Source: Mycolicibacterium austroafricanum
Lineage (GTDB): Bacteria > Actinomycetota > Actinomycetes > Mycobacteriales > Mycobacteriaceae
Length of the DNA stretch: 64,000 nt
Direction: 5' to 3'
Assembly (NCBI RefSeq): GCF_000612725.1
Contig: NZ_HG964454.1
Location: forward strand, 329,951-393,950
The translations under genes were made by a program, and so were the position numbers. This document shows, piece after piece, positions 31,945-40,504 of the stretch (position 1 is its first letter; every line of letters starts with the position of its first letter). The notes beneath the pieces were generated by a model. It searched no databases. It was not told the DNA's origin and worked only from the letters and a program-made list of their open reading frames with translations.

Positions 31945-33748
31945 GGGCGAGCGCTCCGTTCTGTGCGAGGAGTGCGGGCGCCTTGTGGGCGGCCCGCAGG
32001 AAGCGTCCGGTCCGTTCCGCGCCGACCAGCGGGGTGGGTCTCCCGTCCAGGAACACCGCCCGGCCGCCGACGAACACGGCGGCGACGGTGTCGTCGTTTC
32101 GGTTCACCATCCGGGACAGCCCGCCGTACTGCTCCACCGGTTCCTCGGCGTAGCGGTCCAGTGTGTCATCGAGCCGTTCCGGGTCGACGATCACCAGATC
32201 GGCGCGGTCGCCGAGGCGCAGATGTCCGGCGTCGATGCGGTACCAGTCGGCCAGCTCACCGGTCAACCGGTGCACGGCCTGTTCGACGGTCATGAACGGC
32301 CGCCCGGACCGCGCCGCGTCCTGGACATGGCGCAGCAGCCGCAGGCCCATGTTGTAGAACGCCATGTTGCGCAGGTGAGCACCGGCGTCGGAGAAGCCCA
32401 TCTGGATCCCGGGGTCGGCGGCCAGCTTCCTGAGCACCTCGGGGCGGTGGTTGGAGATCGTGGTGCGCCACCGCAGCCCCTTGCCGTGTTCGAGGACGAG
32501 GTCGAGGAACGCGTCCACCGGATGCAGTCCGCCGCGCTCGCGGCCGACCTCGCCGAACGACTTGCCGATCACCGACACATCGGGGCAGGCGACGATCTGG
32601 GCGTCGAAGAAGTCCCGGTGCCAGACCCGCATCCCGAACCTCGCGTCGTAGTCCTTACGGAACCGGCGCCGGTAGGACTCGTCGCGCAACAGCGCGTTGC
32701 GGTCGACCTCGTCGGCCAGGTGCAGCGCGGCCGCACCCGAGCCGAACTCCTCGAAGATGACCAGGTCGATGCCGTCGGCGTACACCTCGAACGGCACGGG
32801 AAGGTGCTGCCAGCGGAAGTTGCCGCCGAGGCGGTTCGCCAGCCGCGCGAGCGGGCCCAGCAGCTTGACCGCCACCGGGTTGGACTTGACGTCGGCCGCC
32901 GAGAGCAGGCTGGTCTTGAGAGGATGGCGGACAAGGCCGAGCGACTGGAACACCTGCGAGGCCACGTTCAGCGGGTTCGTGATGTCGGGCCCGGACTGCA
33001 GAACCCGCCCGGAGCGGCGCAGCAGGGATTTCAGCCTGCGCAGCTCCCGGGGCTTCGCGTACGTCGACGGCAACGTCCGGGAGCGGCACACCTCGCCGTC
33101 CAATTTGTCGAAAAGCAGTTGCTGAGAGGACATTCCGACGAATCCGGCGCGCAGTGCCTCGGTCAGCATCCGCTCCATCTGCGCCTGCTCGCTGCCGGTG
33201 GGCCGTTCGTCCTTGCGGGTTGCCCGGTCCAGCCCCATGGTGGCGGTCCGCATGTCCGAGTGCCCGATGAATGCCGCCACGTTGGGTCCGAGCGGGCGTG
33301 ATTCCAGCGCCGCGATGTACTCCTCGCCGGTGGTCCAGGTCTTGTGTCTGTCGACGGCCGCGATGACGTGCTCGCGGGGGATGGCCTCGACACGGCCGAA
33401 GATGTCGCCGGCATCGACGCCGTCGACGTAGACGGTCGACAGCGAGCACGATCCGAGGAGCACCGTGGTCACGCCGTGACGCAGTGACTCGGCCAGCGAC
33501 GGACCACCCAGCACCTCGATGTCGTAGTGCGTGTGGATGTCGAGCATGCCCGGCAGGACCCACTTGCCCACGGCGTCGATCACCTGCGGGCATCCGGTCG
33601 CGTCCAGCTCGTCCTCGCTGATGGACACGACGTGTCCGTCGCGGATGCCGAGGTTGCGCACCGCGGACGGCGCGCCGGTGCCGTCGAACCAACGGCCGTT
33701 GCGGATGATCGTGTCGAAAGTCACAGGCTCATCGAACAGCGCCCGCAC
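31934..33748 (-). CDS. N-acyl-D-amino-acid deacylase-type amidohydrolase (paralogue)
   Basis: A 604-residue amidohydrolase related to the one ending at 29700. It has TIIRNGRWFDGTGAP, the metal motif GMLDIHTHYDIE, SDAGAHLRN, and the C-terminal GDRADLVIVDPERL. Large central insertions differ from the paralogue, so the substrate probably differs. It begins with GTG at 33748, 85 bases from the divergent dienelactone hydrolase GTG. It is the first gene of the three-gene minus-strand unit. Confidence 0.8.
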   Translation of the reverse strand: MRALFDEPVTFDTIIRNGRWFDGTGAPSAVRNLGIRDGHVVSISEDELDATGCPQVIDAVGKWVLPGMLDIHTHYDIEVLGGPSLAESLRHGVTTVLLGSCSLSTVYVDGVDAGDIFGRVEAIPREHVIAAVDRHKTWTTGEEYIAALESRPLGPNVAAFIGHSDMRTATMGLDRATRKDERPTGSEQAQMERMLTEALRAGFVGMSSQQLLFDKLDGEVCRSRTLPSTYAKPRELRRLKSLLRRSGRVLQSGPDITNPLNVASQVFQSLGLVRHPLKTSLLSAADVKSNPVAVKLLGPLARLANRLGGNFRWQHLPVPFEVYADGIDLVIFEEFGSGAAALHLADEVDRNALLRDESYRRRFRKDYDARFGMRVWHRDFFDAQIVACPDVSVIGKSFGEVGRERGGLHPVDAFLDLVLEHGKGLRWRTTISNHRPEVLRKLAADPGIQMGFSDAGAHLRNMAFYNMGLRLLRHVQDAARSGRPFMTVEQAVHRLTGELADWYRIDAGHLRLGDRADLVIVDPERLDDTLDRYAEEPVEQYGGLSRMVNRNDDTVAAVFVGGRAVFLDGRPTPLVGAERTGRFLRAAHKAPALLAQNGALAHAG

Positions 33749-33819
33749 GCGGGTGTCAACGAAATCAGTGAACAGATTGTCGGGTCTGTCTACTTGCCTC
33801 CGCGAGCTGCGGCGAAGCG

Positions 33820-33825
33820 CATAAT
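33820..33825 (+). promoter_or_regulatory. Possible -10 of a leaderless promoter
   Basis: CATAAT lies eight bases before the GTG of the dienelactone hydrolase gene, and no Shine-Dalgarno sequence is present. The transcript could be leaderless or carry only a base or two. Confidence 0.35.
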
Positions 33826-33833
33826 CGGACCTT

Positions 33834-34799
33834 GTGACGCCTTTGCAGCGCTACATCGCCGAAGAGATCGCCACCGACCATGTGGACGGGCTGTTGACGC
33901 GGCGCGAGGCGATGCGCCGGCTGGCGCTGCTCGGGGTCGGCGGCGCAGCCGCGACGGCACTGATAGCCGCGTGCGGGCAGAACAGGCAGCCCGAGACCGC
34001 AGGCACGTCGCCGGAGGCGCCGGGGTCGCCCGCGTCGTCGACGGCGGATCGTGCCGCGCCGCCGCCCGGCATGGACAGGGCGCTTCCCACCACGCCCGTC
34101 ACCTGGGCCGGGCCGGCGGGGGAGTTGCAGGGCGCGTGGGCTCCGGCCGGGGCGAGCGAAGCGACGGGGAATGAGGGCACCTCGGGCGACGCCCGCGGCG
34201 GCATCCTGGTGATCCACGAGAACAAGGGCCTCAACGACTGGGTGCGCTCGGTGGCGGGCCGACTCGCCGGCGCCGGCTATTCCAGCCTCGCGATCGACCT
34301 GCTGTCCGGACAGGGCGGCACCGCAACGTTCGCCGATCCGGCCGAGGCCACGGCCGCGCTGGGGCAGCGCACTCCCGAAGACATGGTGGCCGACCTGAAA
34401 TCGGGTATCGCCGAGGTGGCGCGCCGCACCCCGGGGAAGAAGGTGGCCGCGATCGGGTTCTGTATGGGTGGCGGCCTGGTGTGGCGATTGCTGGCAGTCG
34501 GATCACCCGAGCTCGCGGCCGCTTTCCCGTTCTACGGTCCCACCCCCGACAACCCTGACTTCGCGGCATCGAAAGATGTTGCGGTCCTTGGCTTCTATGG
34601 CGAACTGGACCAGCGGGTCAACGCCACTGAACCGGTCGCCGCAGCCGCGCTGCAGAAGGCCGGTCTGGTCCACGAGCTCGTCACCGAGCCGGGCGCCAAC
34701 CACGCCTTCTTCAACGACACCGGCGACCGCTACGACCCGGCTGCGGCCGCCGACGCCTGGTCGCGCACGCTGGACTGGCTGGCCGCCCACGTCGGGTAG
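33834..34799 (+). CDS. Dienelactone hydrolase family lipoprotein
   Basis: A 321-residue alpha/beta-hydrolase. The N-terminus has a twin-arginine-like LTRREAMRRLALLG segment and a lipobox ALIAAC with Cys47, so it is probably an exported lipoprotein. A Pro/Ser/Ala linker leads to the catalytic domain with ILVIHENKGLN, nucleophile Cys in GFCMGGG, and His in NHAFFND. The family hydrolyses lactones and esters; the surface location suggests action on external or envelope substrates. It starts with GTG. Confidence 0.82.
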   Translation: MTPLQRYIAEEIATDHVDGLLTRREAMRRLALLGVGGAAATALIAACGQNRQPETAGTSPEAPGSPASSTADRAAPPPGMDRALPTTPVTWAGPAGELQGAWAPAGASEATGNEGTSGDARGGILVIHENKGLNDWVRSVAGRLAGAGYSSLAIDLLSGQGGTATFADPAEATAALGQRTPEDMVADLKSGIAEVARRTPGKKVAAIGFCMGGGLVWRLLAVGSPELAAAFPFYGPTPDNPDFAASKDVAVLGFYGELDQRVNATEPVAAAALQKAGLVHELVTEPGANHAFFNDTGDRYDPAAAADAWSRTLDWLAAHVG

Positions 34800-34883
34800 C
34801 GGGCACCGACAGGACACCTCCTGTTCGGCGTGCCGCCGATCTGCCGTTGCGCTTCGCACACGCGCACAGGTTCTGATGCAGCC

Positions 34884-35990
34884 ATGCGGGTGGTCCAGGT
34901 GGCGAACTTCTACGGCCCCCGCTCCGGCGGACTGCGCACCGCGGTCGACCGCCTCGGCGCCGAGTACTGCGCGGCCGGACACACCGTGTTCCTCATCGTG
35001 CCGGGGCCGCACCCCGAAAGGGTGACGCTGCCGTCGGGCGTCGTCCGCATCTGCCTGCCCGCCAGGCTGATCCCGTACACCGGCGGATACCGCGCGGTGC
35101 ACCCGGGTCCGGTCATCGCGCTACTCGCCGAACTGCGCCCCGACGCGCTGGAAGTGTCGGACCGGCTGACCCTGCGGTCGCTGGGGCCGTGGGGGCGCAG
35201 GCACGGTGTGTCGACGGTGATGATCTCCCACGAACGACTGGATCGGCTTGTCGGGCAGATACTTCCGGTGCCGATCGCACGAGCGGTGGCCGACGTCGCC
35301 AACCGGCGGACCGCGGCCAACTACGACGCGGTCGTGTGCACCACGGCGTTCGCCCGCGAGGAGTTCGACCGGATCGGGGCGACGAATGTGGCAACGGTGC
35401 CGCTGGGCGTCGACCTCGAACAGTTCCACCCCCGCCGCCGCTCGGCGGAGGTCCGGCGCCGATGGGCAGCGCCCGAGCAGTCGTTGCTGGTGCACTGCGG
35501 ACGGCTCTCGGTCGAGAAGCAGCCGCACCGTAGCATCGAAGCCGTTGCCGCGCTGCGCGATTCGGGTATCGACGCCAGACTGGTGGTGGTCGGCGAAGGC
35601 CCGCTGCGGGCCCGGTTGCAGAGGCAGGCGGTGCGACTGCCCGTCGAGTTCACCGGGTACATCGGCTGCCGGGACACCGTCGCCGACATCCTGGCCAGTG
35701 CCGACGTCGCGCTGGCGCCCGGCCCGCACGAGACGTTCGGGCTGGCCGCGCTGGAAGCGCTGGCGTGCGGCACCCCGGCGGTGGTGTCACGGACCTCGGC
35801 GCTGGCCGAAATACTGACCGACGACAGCGGCGCCACCGCCGACAACGATCCACACGCCATCGCCCACGCCGTCAGTACCGTCCTGACCCGCCCCGAGCAC
35901 CAACGCCGACACAGCGCACGGCAGCGTGCCGAGCAGTTCACCTGGCCGAGATCAGCGGCGGGAATGCTCGGCGCGCTCGGCGCCCGGTGA
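34884..35990 (+). CDS. GT4-family glycosyltransferase
   Basis: A 368-residue retaining GT-B glycosyltransferase. The N-terminal Rossmann domain has ANFYGPRSGGLRTAVDRL; the C-terminal nucleotide-sugar domain has LVHCGRLSVEKQPH, LVVVGEGPLR and the E-x7-E motif in HETFGLAALEALACG. Such mycobacterial enzymes often use GDP-mannose for lipomannan or phosphatidylinositol mannoside synthesis, but donor and acceptor cannot be read here. I chose the ATG at 34884, the start of the MRVVQVANF strand. It begins 84 bases after the hydrolase gene. Confidence 0.85.
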   Translation: MRVVQVANFYGPRSGGLRTAVDRLGAEYCAAGHTVFLIVPGPHPERVTLPSGVVRICLPARLIPYTGGYRAVHPGPVIALLAELRPDALEVSDRLTLRSLGPWGRRHGVSTVMISHERLDRLVGQILPVPIARAVADVANRRTAANYDAVVCTTAFAREEFDRIGATNVATVPLGVDLEQFHPRRRSAEVRRRWAAPEQSLLVHCGRLSVEKQPHRSIEAVAALRDSGIDARLVVVGEGPLRARLQRQAVRLPVEFTGYIGCRDTVADILASADVALAPGPHETFGLAALEALACGTPAVVSRTSALAEILTDDSGATADNDPHAIAHAVSTVLTRPEHQRRHSARQRAEQFTWPRSAAGMLGALGAR

Positions 35991-35992
35991 CT

Positions 35993-35998
35993 TACCAT
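35993..35998 (+). promoter_or_regulatory. -10 element of a probable leaderless promoter
   Basis: TACCAT lies exactly six bases before the ATG at 36005, with no room for a conventional Shine-Dalgarno sequence beyond AGGG. This is the geometry of a mycobacterial leaderless start. Confidence 0.4.
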
Positions 35999-36004
35999 CC
36001 AGGG

Positions 36005-36427
36005 ATGCTTCGGACGTTCGCCGTGCTGGCCGCCACCGCGTCACTCCTCGCGCCCACGGTGGCCGTCGGAGCCGGGTCGGCCGGTGCCCAGCCGGCTCCG
36101 ACGGAACCGGCTCCGGCGGCGTGCACCTTCGAGCTCACCGCGCCCAGCGTGGTGAACGTCTCCGGAACCAACGTGGTCACCGCCACTGTCACCACCAGGG
36201 CCTGCGACGGCGCGGTCGCCTATCGCACCACCGCCTGCATCCAGATGCAGGGCGCCAGCGGACCCGGCCAGTGCGCACACGGCAACGGCATCAACCCGGC
36301 GCAGGTGTTCTTCCAGCCCTACCGCCCGGGCGCCAACTACACCTCGACCGGCCGCGGATGCGCGTCCAAGGGCAACCCGCCGCAGCCGTACTGCCAGGAG
36401 AACGGTCCCTTCAGCGCCACGCTCTGA
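36005..36427 (+). CDS. Small secreted cysteine-containing protein
   Basis: A 140-residue protein with a clean signal peptide (MLRTFAVLAATASLLAPTVA) and likely cleavage near SAGAQP. The mature part starts with a Pro/Ala-rich stretch and then a compact domain with six cysteines, including TTRAC, TTACIQM and GRGCASKG, so disulphides are likely. It resembles small exported mycobacterial proteins of unknown function. It begins 14 bases after the glycosyltransferase stop. Confidence 0.65.
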   Translation: MLRTFAVLAATASLLAPTVAVGAGSAGAQPAPTEPAPAACTFELTAPSVVNVSGTNVVTATVTTRACDGAVAYRTTACIQMQGASGPGQCAHGNGINPAQVFFQPYRPGANYTSTGRGCASKGNPPQPYCQENGPFSATL

Positions 36428-36435
36428 GCGCCCCG

Positions 36436-36461
36436 GTTTAGCCCACTCGCCGCCCGGGCAT
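36436..36461 (+). promoter_or_regulatory. SigF-type promoter candidate
   Basis: GTTT, 16 bases, then GGGCAT: one mismatch from the mycobacterial SigF pattern GTTT-N15-17-GGGTAT. It lies about 60 bases upstream of the membrane coiled-coil gene. A stress-response promoter would suit a membrane protein of this type. Confidence 0.35.
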
Positions 36462-36517
36462 CCGTCGAATCAACGGGGTCGTCAACCGCGGCTGCCCCCG
36501 CATTCGAAGGAGTCGGC

Positions 36518-36991
36518 ATGGATACCAACAACGTCGTCTGGATCGTCATCGCCGCTGTCGTCGCGATCATCGTCATCGGCGTGATCGTGTTTCTGGCGCG
36601 CAGGGCGCGCAACCAACGCCGCGCCCAGGAAGCCGACCGCATCCGCGAAGAGGTTCACCACGACAGCCGGCGCGTGCAGCGGCAGGCTTCCATCGTGGAG
36701 GAGACGGAGGCGAAAGCCCGCGCCGCGCAGGCCGAAGCCGAAGCCAAGGCCGCCGAAGCAGCACGGCTCGCCGAGACCGCGTCCAGCCGTCGCGACGCGC
36801 TGAACAGCTCGCAGCAGCATCTGGATTCGCGCCTTGAACACGCCGACACCCTGGACCCGCGCCGCACCGACGACGACAAGGGCGGCGCAGTGGCACCCGA
36901 CCCCAAGAACCCCGTCAGGGACCCCGAAAACCCGCGCCGGGACGGTACCGCCGAGACGATGCGCCCGGACGTCAGGACCCGCTCACACTAA
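36518..36991 (+). CDS. Membrane-anchored coiled-coil protein
   Basis: A 157-residue protein. One N-terminal transmembrane helix (about residues 7-27, VWIVIAAVVAIIVIGVIVFL) is followed by a basic stop-transfer RRARNQRR, then a long Ala/Glu/Arg helix (about 40-110) likely to form a coiled coil, and a charged disordered tail rich in Asp/Pro/Arg. The topology suggests the coiled coil is cytoplasmic. Function unknown. The ATG follows GAAGGAG. The TAA stop is interlocked with the cyp124 stop on the other strand. Confidence 0.75.
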   Translation: MDTNNVVWIVIAAVVAIIVIGVIVFLARRARNQRRAQEADRIREEVHHDSRRVQRQASIVEETEAKARAAQAEAEAKAAEAARLAETASSRRDALNSSQQHLDSRLEHADTLDPRRTDDDKGGAVAPDPKNPVRDPENPRRDGTAETMRPDVRTRSH

Positions 36992-38277
36992 GCGGACCAG
37001 GACACCGGCAGACGCTTGATGCCGTGGATGAACGCCGAGTGCAGCCGGTCCGGTTCCTCCACGGCGCGGATGCCGGGCACCAACCGGTGCAACTCCTCGA
37101 ACGCCACGGTGATCTCCCGGCGGGCGAGATTCGCGCCGAGGCAGAAGTGCGCGCCACCGCCGCCGAACCCCACATGGGGGTTCGGATGCCGGCCGACGTC
37201 GAACAGCCACGGGTTCTCGAACTTCGACTCGTCACGATTGGCGGAGCCGTACCACAGCGAAACCTTATCTCCGGCAGCGATTCTCACACCGCTCATCTCA
37301 ACGTCCCGGGTCGCGGTGCGCCGCATGTAGGCAACGGGGGAGGCCCACCGAACGATCTCCTCGACCGCCGTCGGTGCCATACCCTGGTAATCGGACCACC
37401 ACCGCTGACGCTGCTCGGGATAACGGCTGAGCGCGAGCACGCCGTGACTGATCGCGTTACGGGTGGTCTCGTTGCCTGCGACGACGAGCAGGATGAAAAA
37501 GGACGCCACCTCGGCGGAGGTCAGGCGTTCGCCGTCGAGTTCGGCGGCCACCAGGCTGGTGGTCAGATCATCGCCGGGATGGTCCCGGCGGTCATCGGCA
37601 AGCTGGGTGGCGTAGGCCCCGATCCCCATTGCCACAGAGACGAATTCGTCGAAATCGGTGGCGATGTCGGGATCGCCGAAACCCAGGATCACGTTGGTCC
37701 AGTGGAAGATCTTCTGGTGGTCCTCTTCGGGGATGCCCATCATGTCGCAGATGATCTGCAGCGGCAGGGGACCGGCCAGCTCGGCCACCAGCTCGCCGTT
37801 CCCGTCGGGATGGGCGGCGACCATCTGCTGGACCAGGCTGCGCGCGCGCTGCCGCACCGAATCCTCGATGAGGGCCAGCACCCGCGGCGTGAACGCGCTC
37901 CGGACGATGTTGCGCAGCCGGGTGTGCCGCGGGTCGTCCATCGCGATCATGGACCCGAAATACTCGGCCAATTCCGGGGTTTGGTCGCCCACCGTGATAC
38001 CGAGAGCGGAGCTGAAGATCTCGGGATGCCTGCTCGCATAGAACACGTCGTCGTGCCGGGTCAGCGCCCAGTGACCGGCGACCTCGTTGTCCGGGTCGAT
38101 GACGTAGGCCTCGTGGAAGGAGATGGGCGCCTCGCGGCGCAGCGTGGCGAACGCGCCGTCGCGATAGTCGTCGTCAAGACCCCAGAAGTCCCATGAGCCG
38201 AGGTCGATGTCGGCCAGCGGCACCTCGGGCGGTGCCACCCCGTTCGTTCGGGTGACGGCGGACTTCTCTATGCCCAT
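36988..38277 (-). CDS. cyp124: Cytochrome P450 CYP124 (methyl-branched lipid omega-hydroxylase)
   Basis: A 429-residue P450 whose sequence closely follows M. tuberculosis CYP124 as I recall it, including PPEVPxADIxLGSxDFW, PLPLQIICDMMGIP, IFHWTNVILGFGDPD and GGGGAHFCLGANLARREI, with the haem-ligating Cys in FGGGGAHFCLG. I-helix AGNETTRN and K-helix EEIVR are intact. CYP124 hydroxylates the terminal carbon of methyl-branched lipids and cholesterol-derived side chains. The ATG at 38277 gives the expected length. Its stop overlaps the convergent neighbour by four bases. Confidence 0.9.
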   Translation of the reverse strand: MGIEKSAVTRTNGVAPPEVPLADIDLGSWDFWGLDDDYRDGAFATLRREAPISFHEAYVIDPDNEVAGHWALTRHDDVFYASRHPEIFSSALGITVGDQTPELAEYFGSMIAMDDPRHTRLRNIVRSAFTPRVLALIEDSVRQRARSLVQQMVAAHPDGNGELVAELAGPLPLQIICDMMGIPEEDHQKIFHWTNVILGFGDPDIATDFDEFVSVAMGIGAYATQLADDRRDHPGDDLTTSLVAAELDGERLTSAEVASFFILLVVAGNETTRNAISHGVLALSRYPEQRQRWWSDYQGMAPTAVEEIVRWASPVAYMRRTATRDVEMSGVRIAAGDKVSLWYGSANRDESKFENPWLFDVGRHPNPHVGFGGGGAHFCLGANLARREITVAFEELHRLVPGIRAVEEPDRLHSAFIHGIKRLPVSWSA

Positions 38278-38306
38278 GCCCAGGCTCATACAGCCCAAGG
38301 GTAGCG

Positions 38307-38735
38307 TCAGGGCCGCGCTTCATGGCCGGATCTGCCGTGCGTGCGCCGGTGCTCCTTCATTCGGGCTTCGTGGACGTGGCGCGCGCCGCCCGACAGCTCG
38401 TCGCGGACACGACGCTCATGCTCGCGCAAGACCGACCAGTACGAGTCGTCGAACTCCTCGACCACCTGGAACGTCCACCGTCCGAACAACACGTTGCGCC
38501 CGACGACGTCCGTCTCGAGCCGCTCGGCCACCGCGGCCGAGCCCGCCTCGCGCAGCGCATCGCATGCGTCGCCGAGCAGCAGGTCGGCATGCCCCATCAA
38601 CTGGTGAAACGAGTAAAGGTGCCCCCTGGCCCGTTCCACGAACTCCAGCGCCTCCGTCACCTTGCCGACAGCCTCGACCGTGGCGTCACTCGAATCAGTC
38701 ACCGAGGCGAGATACCCGCCCGTGACCCCCGGCAA
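38307..38735 (-). CDS. Conserved protein of unknown function
   Basis: I do not recognise a named family for this 142-residue helical, soluble protein. It has an ERARGHLYSFHQLMGHAD helix, then GRNVLFGRWTFQVVEEFDD-type sequence and a basic His/Arg-rich C-terminus. The paired aromatic and His residues could line a binding pocket. It lies 29 bases upstream of cyp124 on the same strand and might be cotranscribed. The GTG at 38735 was used; GTG at 38702 is possible. Confidence 0.6.
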   Translation of the reverse strand: MPGVTGGYLASVTDSSDATVEAVGKVTEALEFVERARGHLYSFHQLMGHADLLLGDACDALREAGSAAVAERLETDVVGRNVLFGRWTFQVVEEFDDSYWSVLREHERRVRDELSGGARHVHEARMKEHRRTHGRSGHEARP

Positions 38736-38757
38736 CCCATCTCCGGGGCTCCGGCGC

Positions 38758-39930
38758 TCAGCTGAGCGTGTACACGTGGTCGGGGGTCAACTCGGTGGTG
38801 ACCGCCCTGGCCAGCAGGGTCCCCGGCTCGGCGCCCCGGAACGCGATGTCGGTGTTGGTCAGGATGACCAGCGCGGTCTGCCGCTCCGGCAGGTACACCG
38901 AGACGGTCTGGTAGCCGGGCACGCTGCCGTTGTGGCCGATCCAGCCGGCGACGTTGAACATGCCGAGTCCGTACTCCTCCGGTGCGGGCTGCCCCGAGCT
39001 TTCGACCATCTGCAGCCGCTGCTGCTGCATCTGCCGGGAGAGCAACGTCCCGGTCACCAGGGCCGGGGCCCAGATGCGCAGGTCGTGCAGCGTGGAGACC
39101 ATGTTGCCGGCGGCCCACGACCAGGACAGGTTCCAGTCGGTGGCGGTCATCTCCCGGTCGTCGGGGGGCTGGACGGTGTAGCCGGTGGCATGGGGCCCGG
39201 GGAAGGTGGCGTCGGTGGGGAAGCTCGTCTCCGCCATTCCGAGCGGCGCGCTGATGTGACGGCGGATGTAATCACCGAGTGACTGTCCGCTGACCTTCTC
39301 CACCACCAGACCGAGCAGAACGGTGTTGGTGTTGCTGTAGTGGTATCCGTCGCCGGGGGCGAACATCGGGGGCTGCGAGAAGGCGAACTCGAGCATTTCC
39401 GTCGGCGCGAAGGCCCGCCCCGGATCGGCGATAACCGTCGGCACGAACTCCGGGTTCGCCGTGTAGTCGGGCAGCCCGCTCTGCATGCGCGCGAGCTGGC
39501 GCAAGGTGATGGCGTCGCCGCCGGGCACGCCGTCGACGTATCCGGCGATCGGGTCGTCGAGGCCGAGTCGGCCCTGATCGGCCAGCAGCAGCACCGCGGT
39601 GACGGTGAAAGTCTTTGTCAGACTTCCGATCCGGCTGTAGAAGTCGGTCTTCATCGGTGCCCGGGTCTTCGTGTCGGCCACGCCGAACGCGCGCACATAG
39701 TCGCCGCCCGGGCCCCAGATCCCGACGATGGCACCGGGAATGCCGGCCTCGGTCATCACCCGCTCGACCGCATCATCGAGACGGTCGGTCACCTCGGCTG
39801 CCATCGTCGTGGCCGGCGCGGTGACAGCCGGGTTCCGGGAGCCGGTGGTCTGCGTGGTGTCCACGGACTCCCCGCACGCGGTGAGTGCCAGCACCATGGC
39901 GAACACGATCGGCAGAGCGCGGGTGATCAT
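38758..39930 (-). CDS. Serine hydrolase lipoprotein of the beta-lactamase/PBP fold
   Basis: A 390-residue exported protein: signal sequence and lipobox LALTAC with Cys19, then a class C beta-lactamase-like domain. The active site is SLTK (Ser nucleophile and Lys), YSN in YHYSNTN, and HNG in IGHNGSVPGY. Members act as D-alanyl-D-alanine peptidases, esterases or lactamases. I recall a similar lipoprotein, Rv1922, in M. tuberculosis. The start is the ATG at 39930, which gives a proper signal peptide. Confidence 0.82.
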   Translation of the reverse strand: MITRALPIVFAMVLALTACGESVDTTQTTGSRNPAVTAPATTMAAEVTDRLDDAVERVMTEAGIPGAIVGIWGPGGDYVRAFGVADTKTRAPMKTDFYSRIGSLTKTFTVTAVLLLADQGRLGLDDPIAGYVDGVPGGDAITLRQLARMQSGLPDYTANPEFVPTVIADPGRAFAPTEMLEFAFSQPPMFAPGDGYHYSNTNTVLLGLVVEKVSGQSLGDYIRRHISAPLGMAETSFPTDATFPGPHATGYTVQPPDDREMTATDWNLSWSWAAGNMVSTLHDLRIWAPALVTGTLLSRQMQQQRLQMVESSGQPAPEEYGLGMFNVAGWIGHNGSVPGYQTVSVYLPERQTALVILTNTDIAFRGAEPGTLLARAVTTELTPDHVYTLS

Positions 39931-40002
39931 CGCACCCAGCGTATGTGCCGAATCGCGGCGCCCGTTCTCATCCGCCACGACCGGCCGCGGCCTCCGCAGC
40001 GG

Positions 40003-40209
40003 TCAGCGATCGAACTCCGCATCGTCGTCCGGCACGGCCAGCGACTGCTCGATCAGGTCGGCTTCGCTGGCCTGCCAGTCGCGCTCCTCACCGACGCGCT
40101 GCGTGTCGTTCCAGGTGTCCTCGTCGACGACGTCGTCGATCGGCGTGAGTTGTTCAGCCACGTCGGCTTCGGCGGCATCGCCGAGCTGGCCGGGGTCTGG
40201 GGTCGTCAT
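40003..40209 (-). CDS. Small acidic hypothetical protein
   Basis: A 68-residue, very acidic protein (many Asp/Glu, few basic residues) with repeated DVVDEDTWND/ERDWQASEADLIEQ-type sequence and no membrane segment. The ATG at 40209 has GGAGGAC eight bases upstream, a strong ribosome-binding site, which is why I accept so short a gene. Function unknown. Confidence 0.6.
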   Translation of the reverse strand: MTTPDPGQLGDAAEADVAEQLTPIDDVVDEDTWNDTQRVGEERDWQASEADLIEQSLAVPDDDAEFDR

Positions 40210-40504
40210 CAGCTGTCCTCCGATGGTCGGTGACGTGCGAGCGGCACTCCCACGATAGGCGCGGTTGCCGGCGGGTCTGCCGGGTACCCGCTGACCACCC
40301 AGCACACTCACCTCGCGACCAGGCCACCGGAGGCCGTCCCGGATTGGTCACTGTTTGACCGTTGCTGCGTCGTATGCCCTGGTGATTCACTGGTCCAAGT
40401 GGCTCTCGGGTACGCTGCGTAAACTCCGCGAAAACGGGATAGGCCCTCAAGCCCGGTGGGGCCCTGCCAACCGACCAGCTTCCAGAATCTCAAAGGCTAG
40501 TACT
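40210..40504. other. Divergent intergenic region without a recognisable gene
   Basis: These 295 bases separate the small acidic gene from the mycolic acid methyltransferase gene. I see no further coding frame worth calling and no clear palindrome. The methyltransferase promoter should lie here, and an AAAGG site at 40492-40496 precedes its TTG start. Confidence 0.4.
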
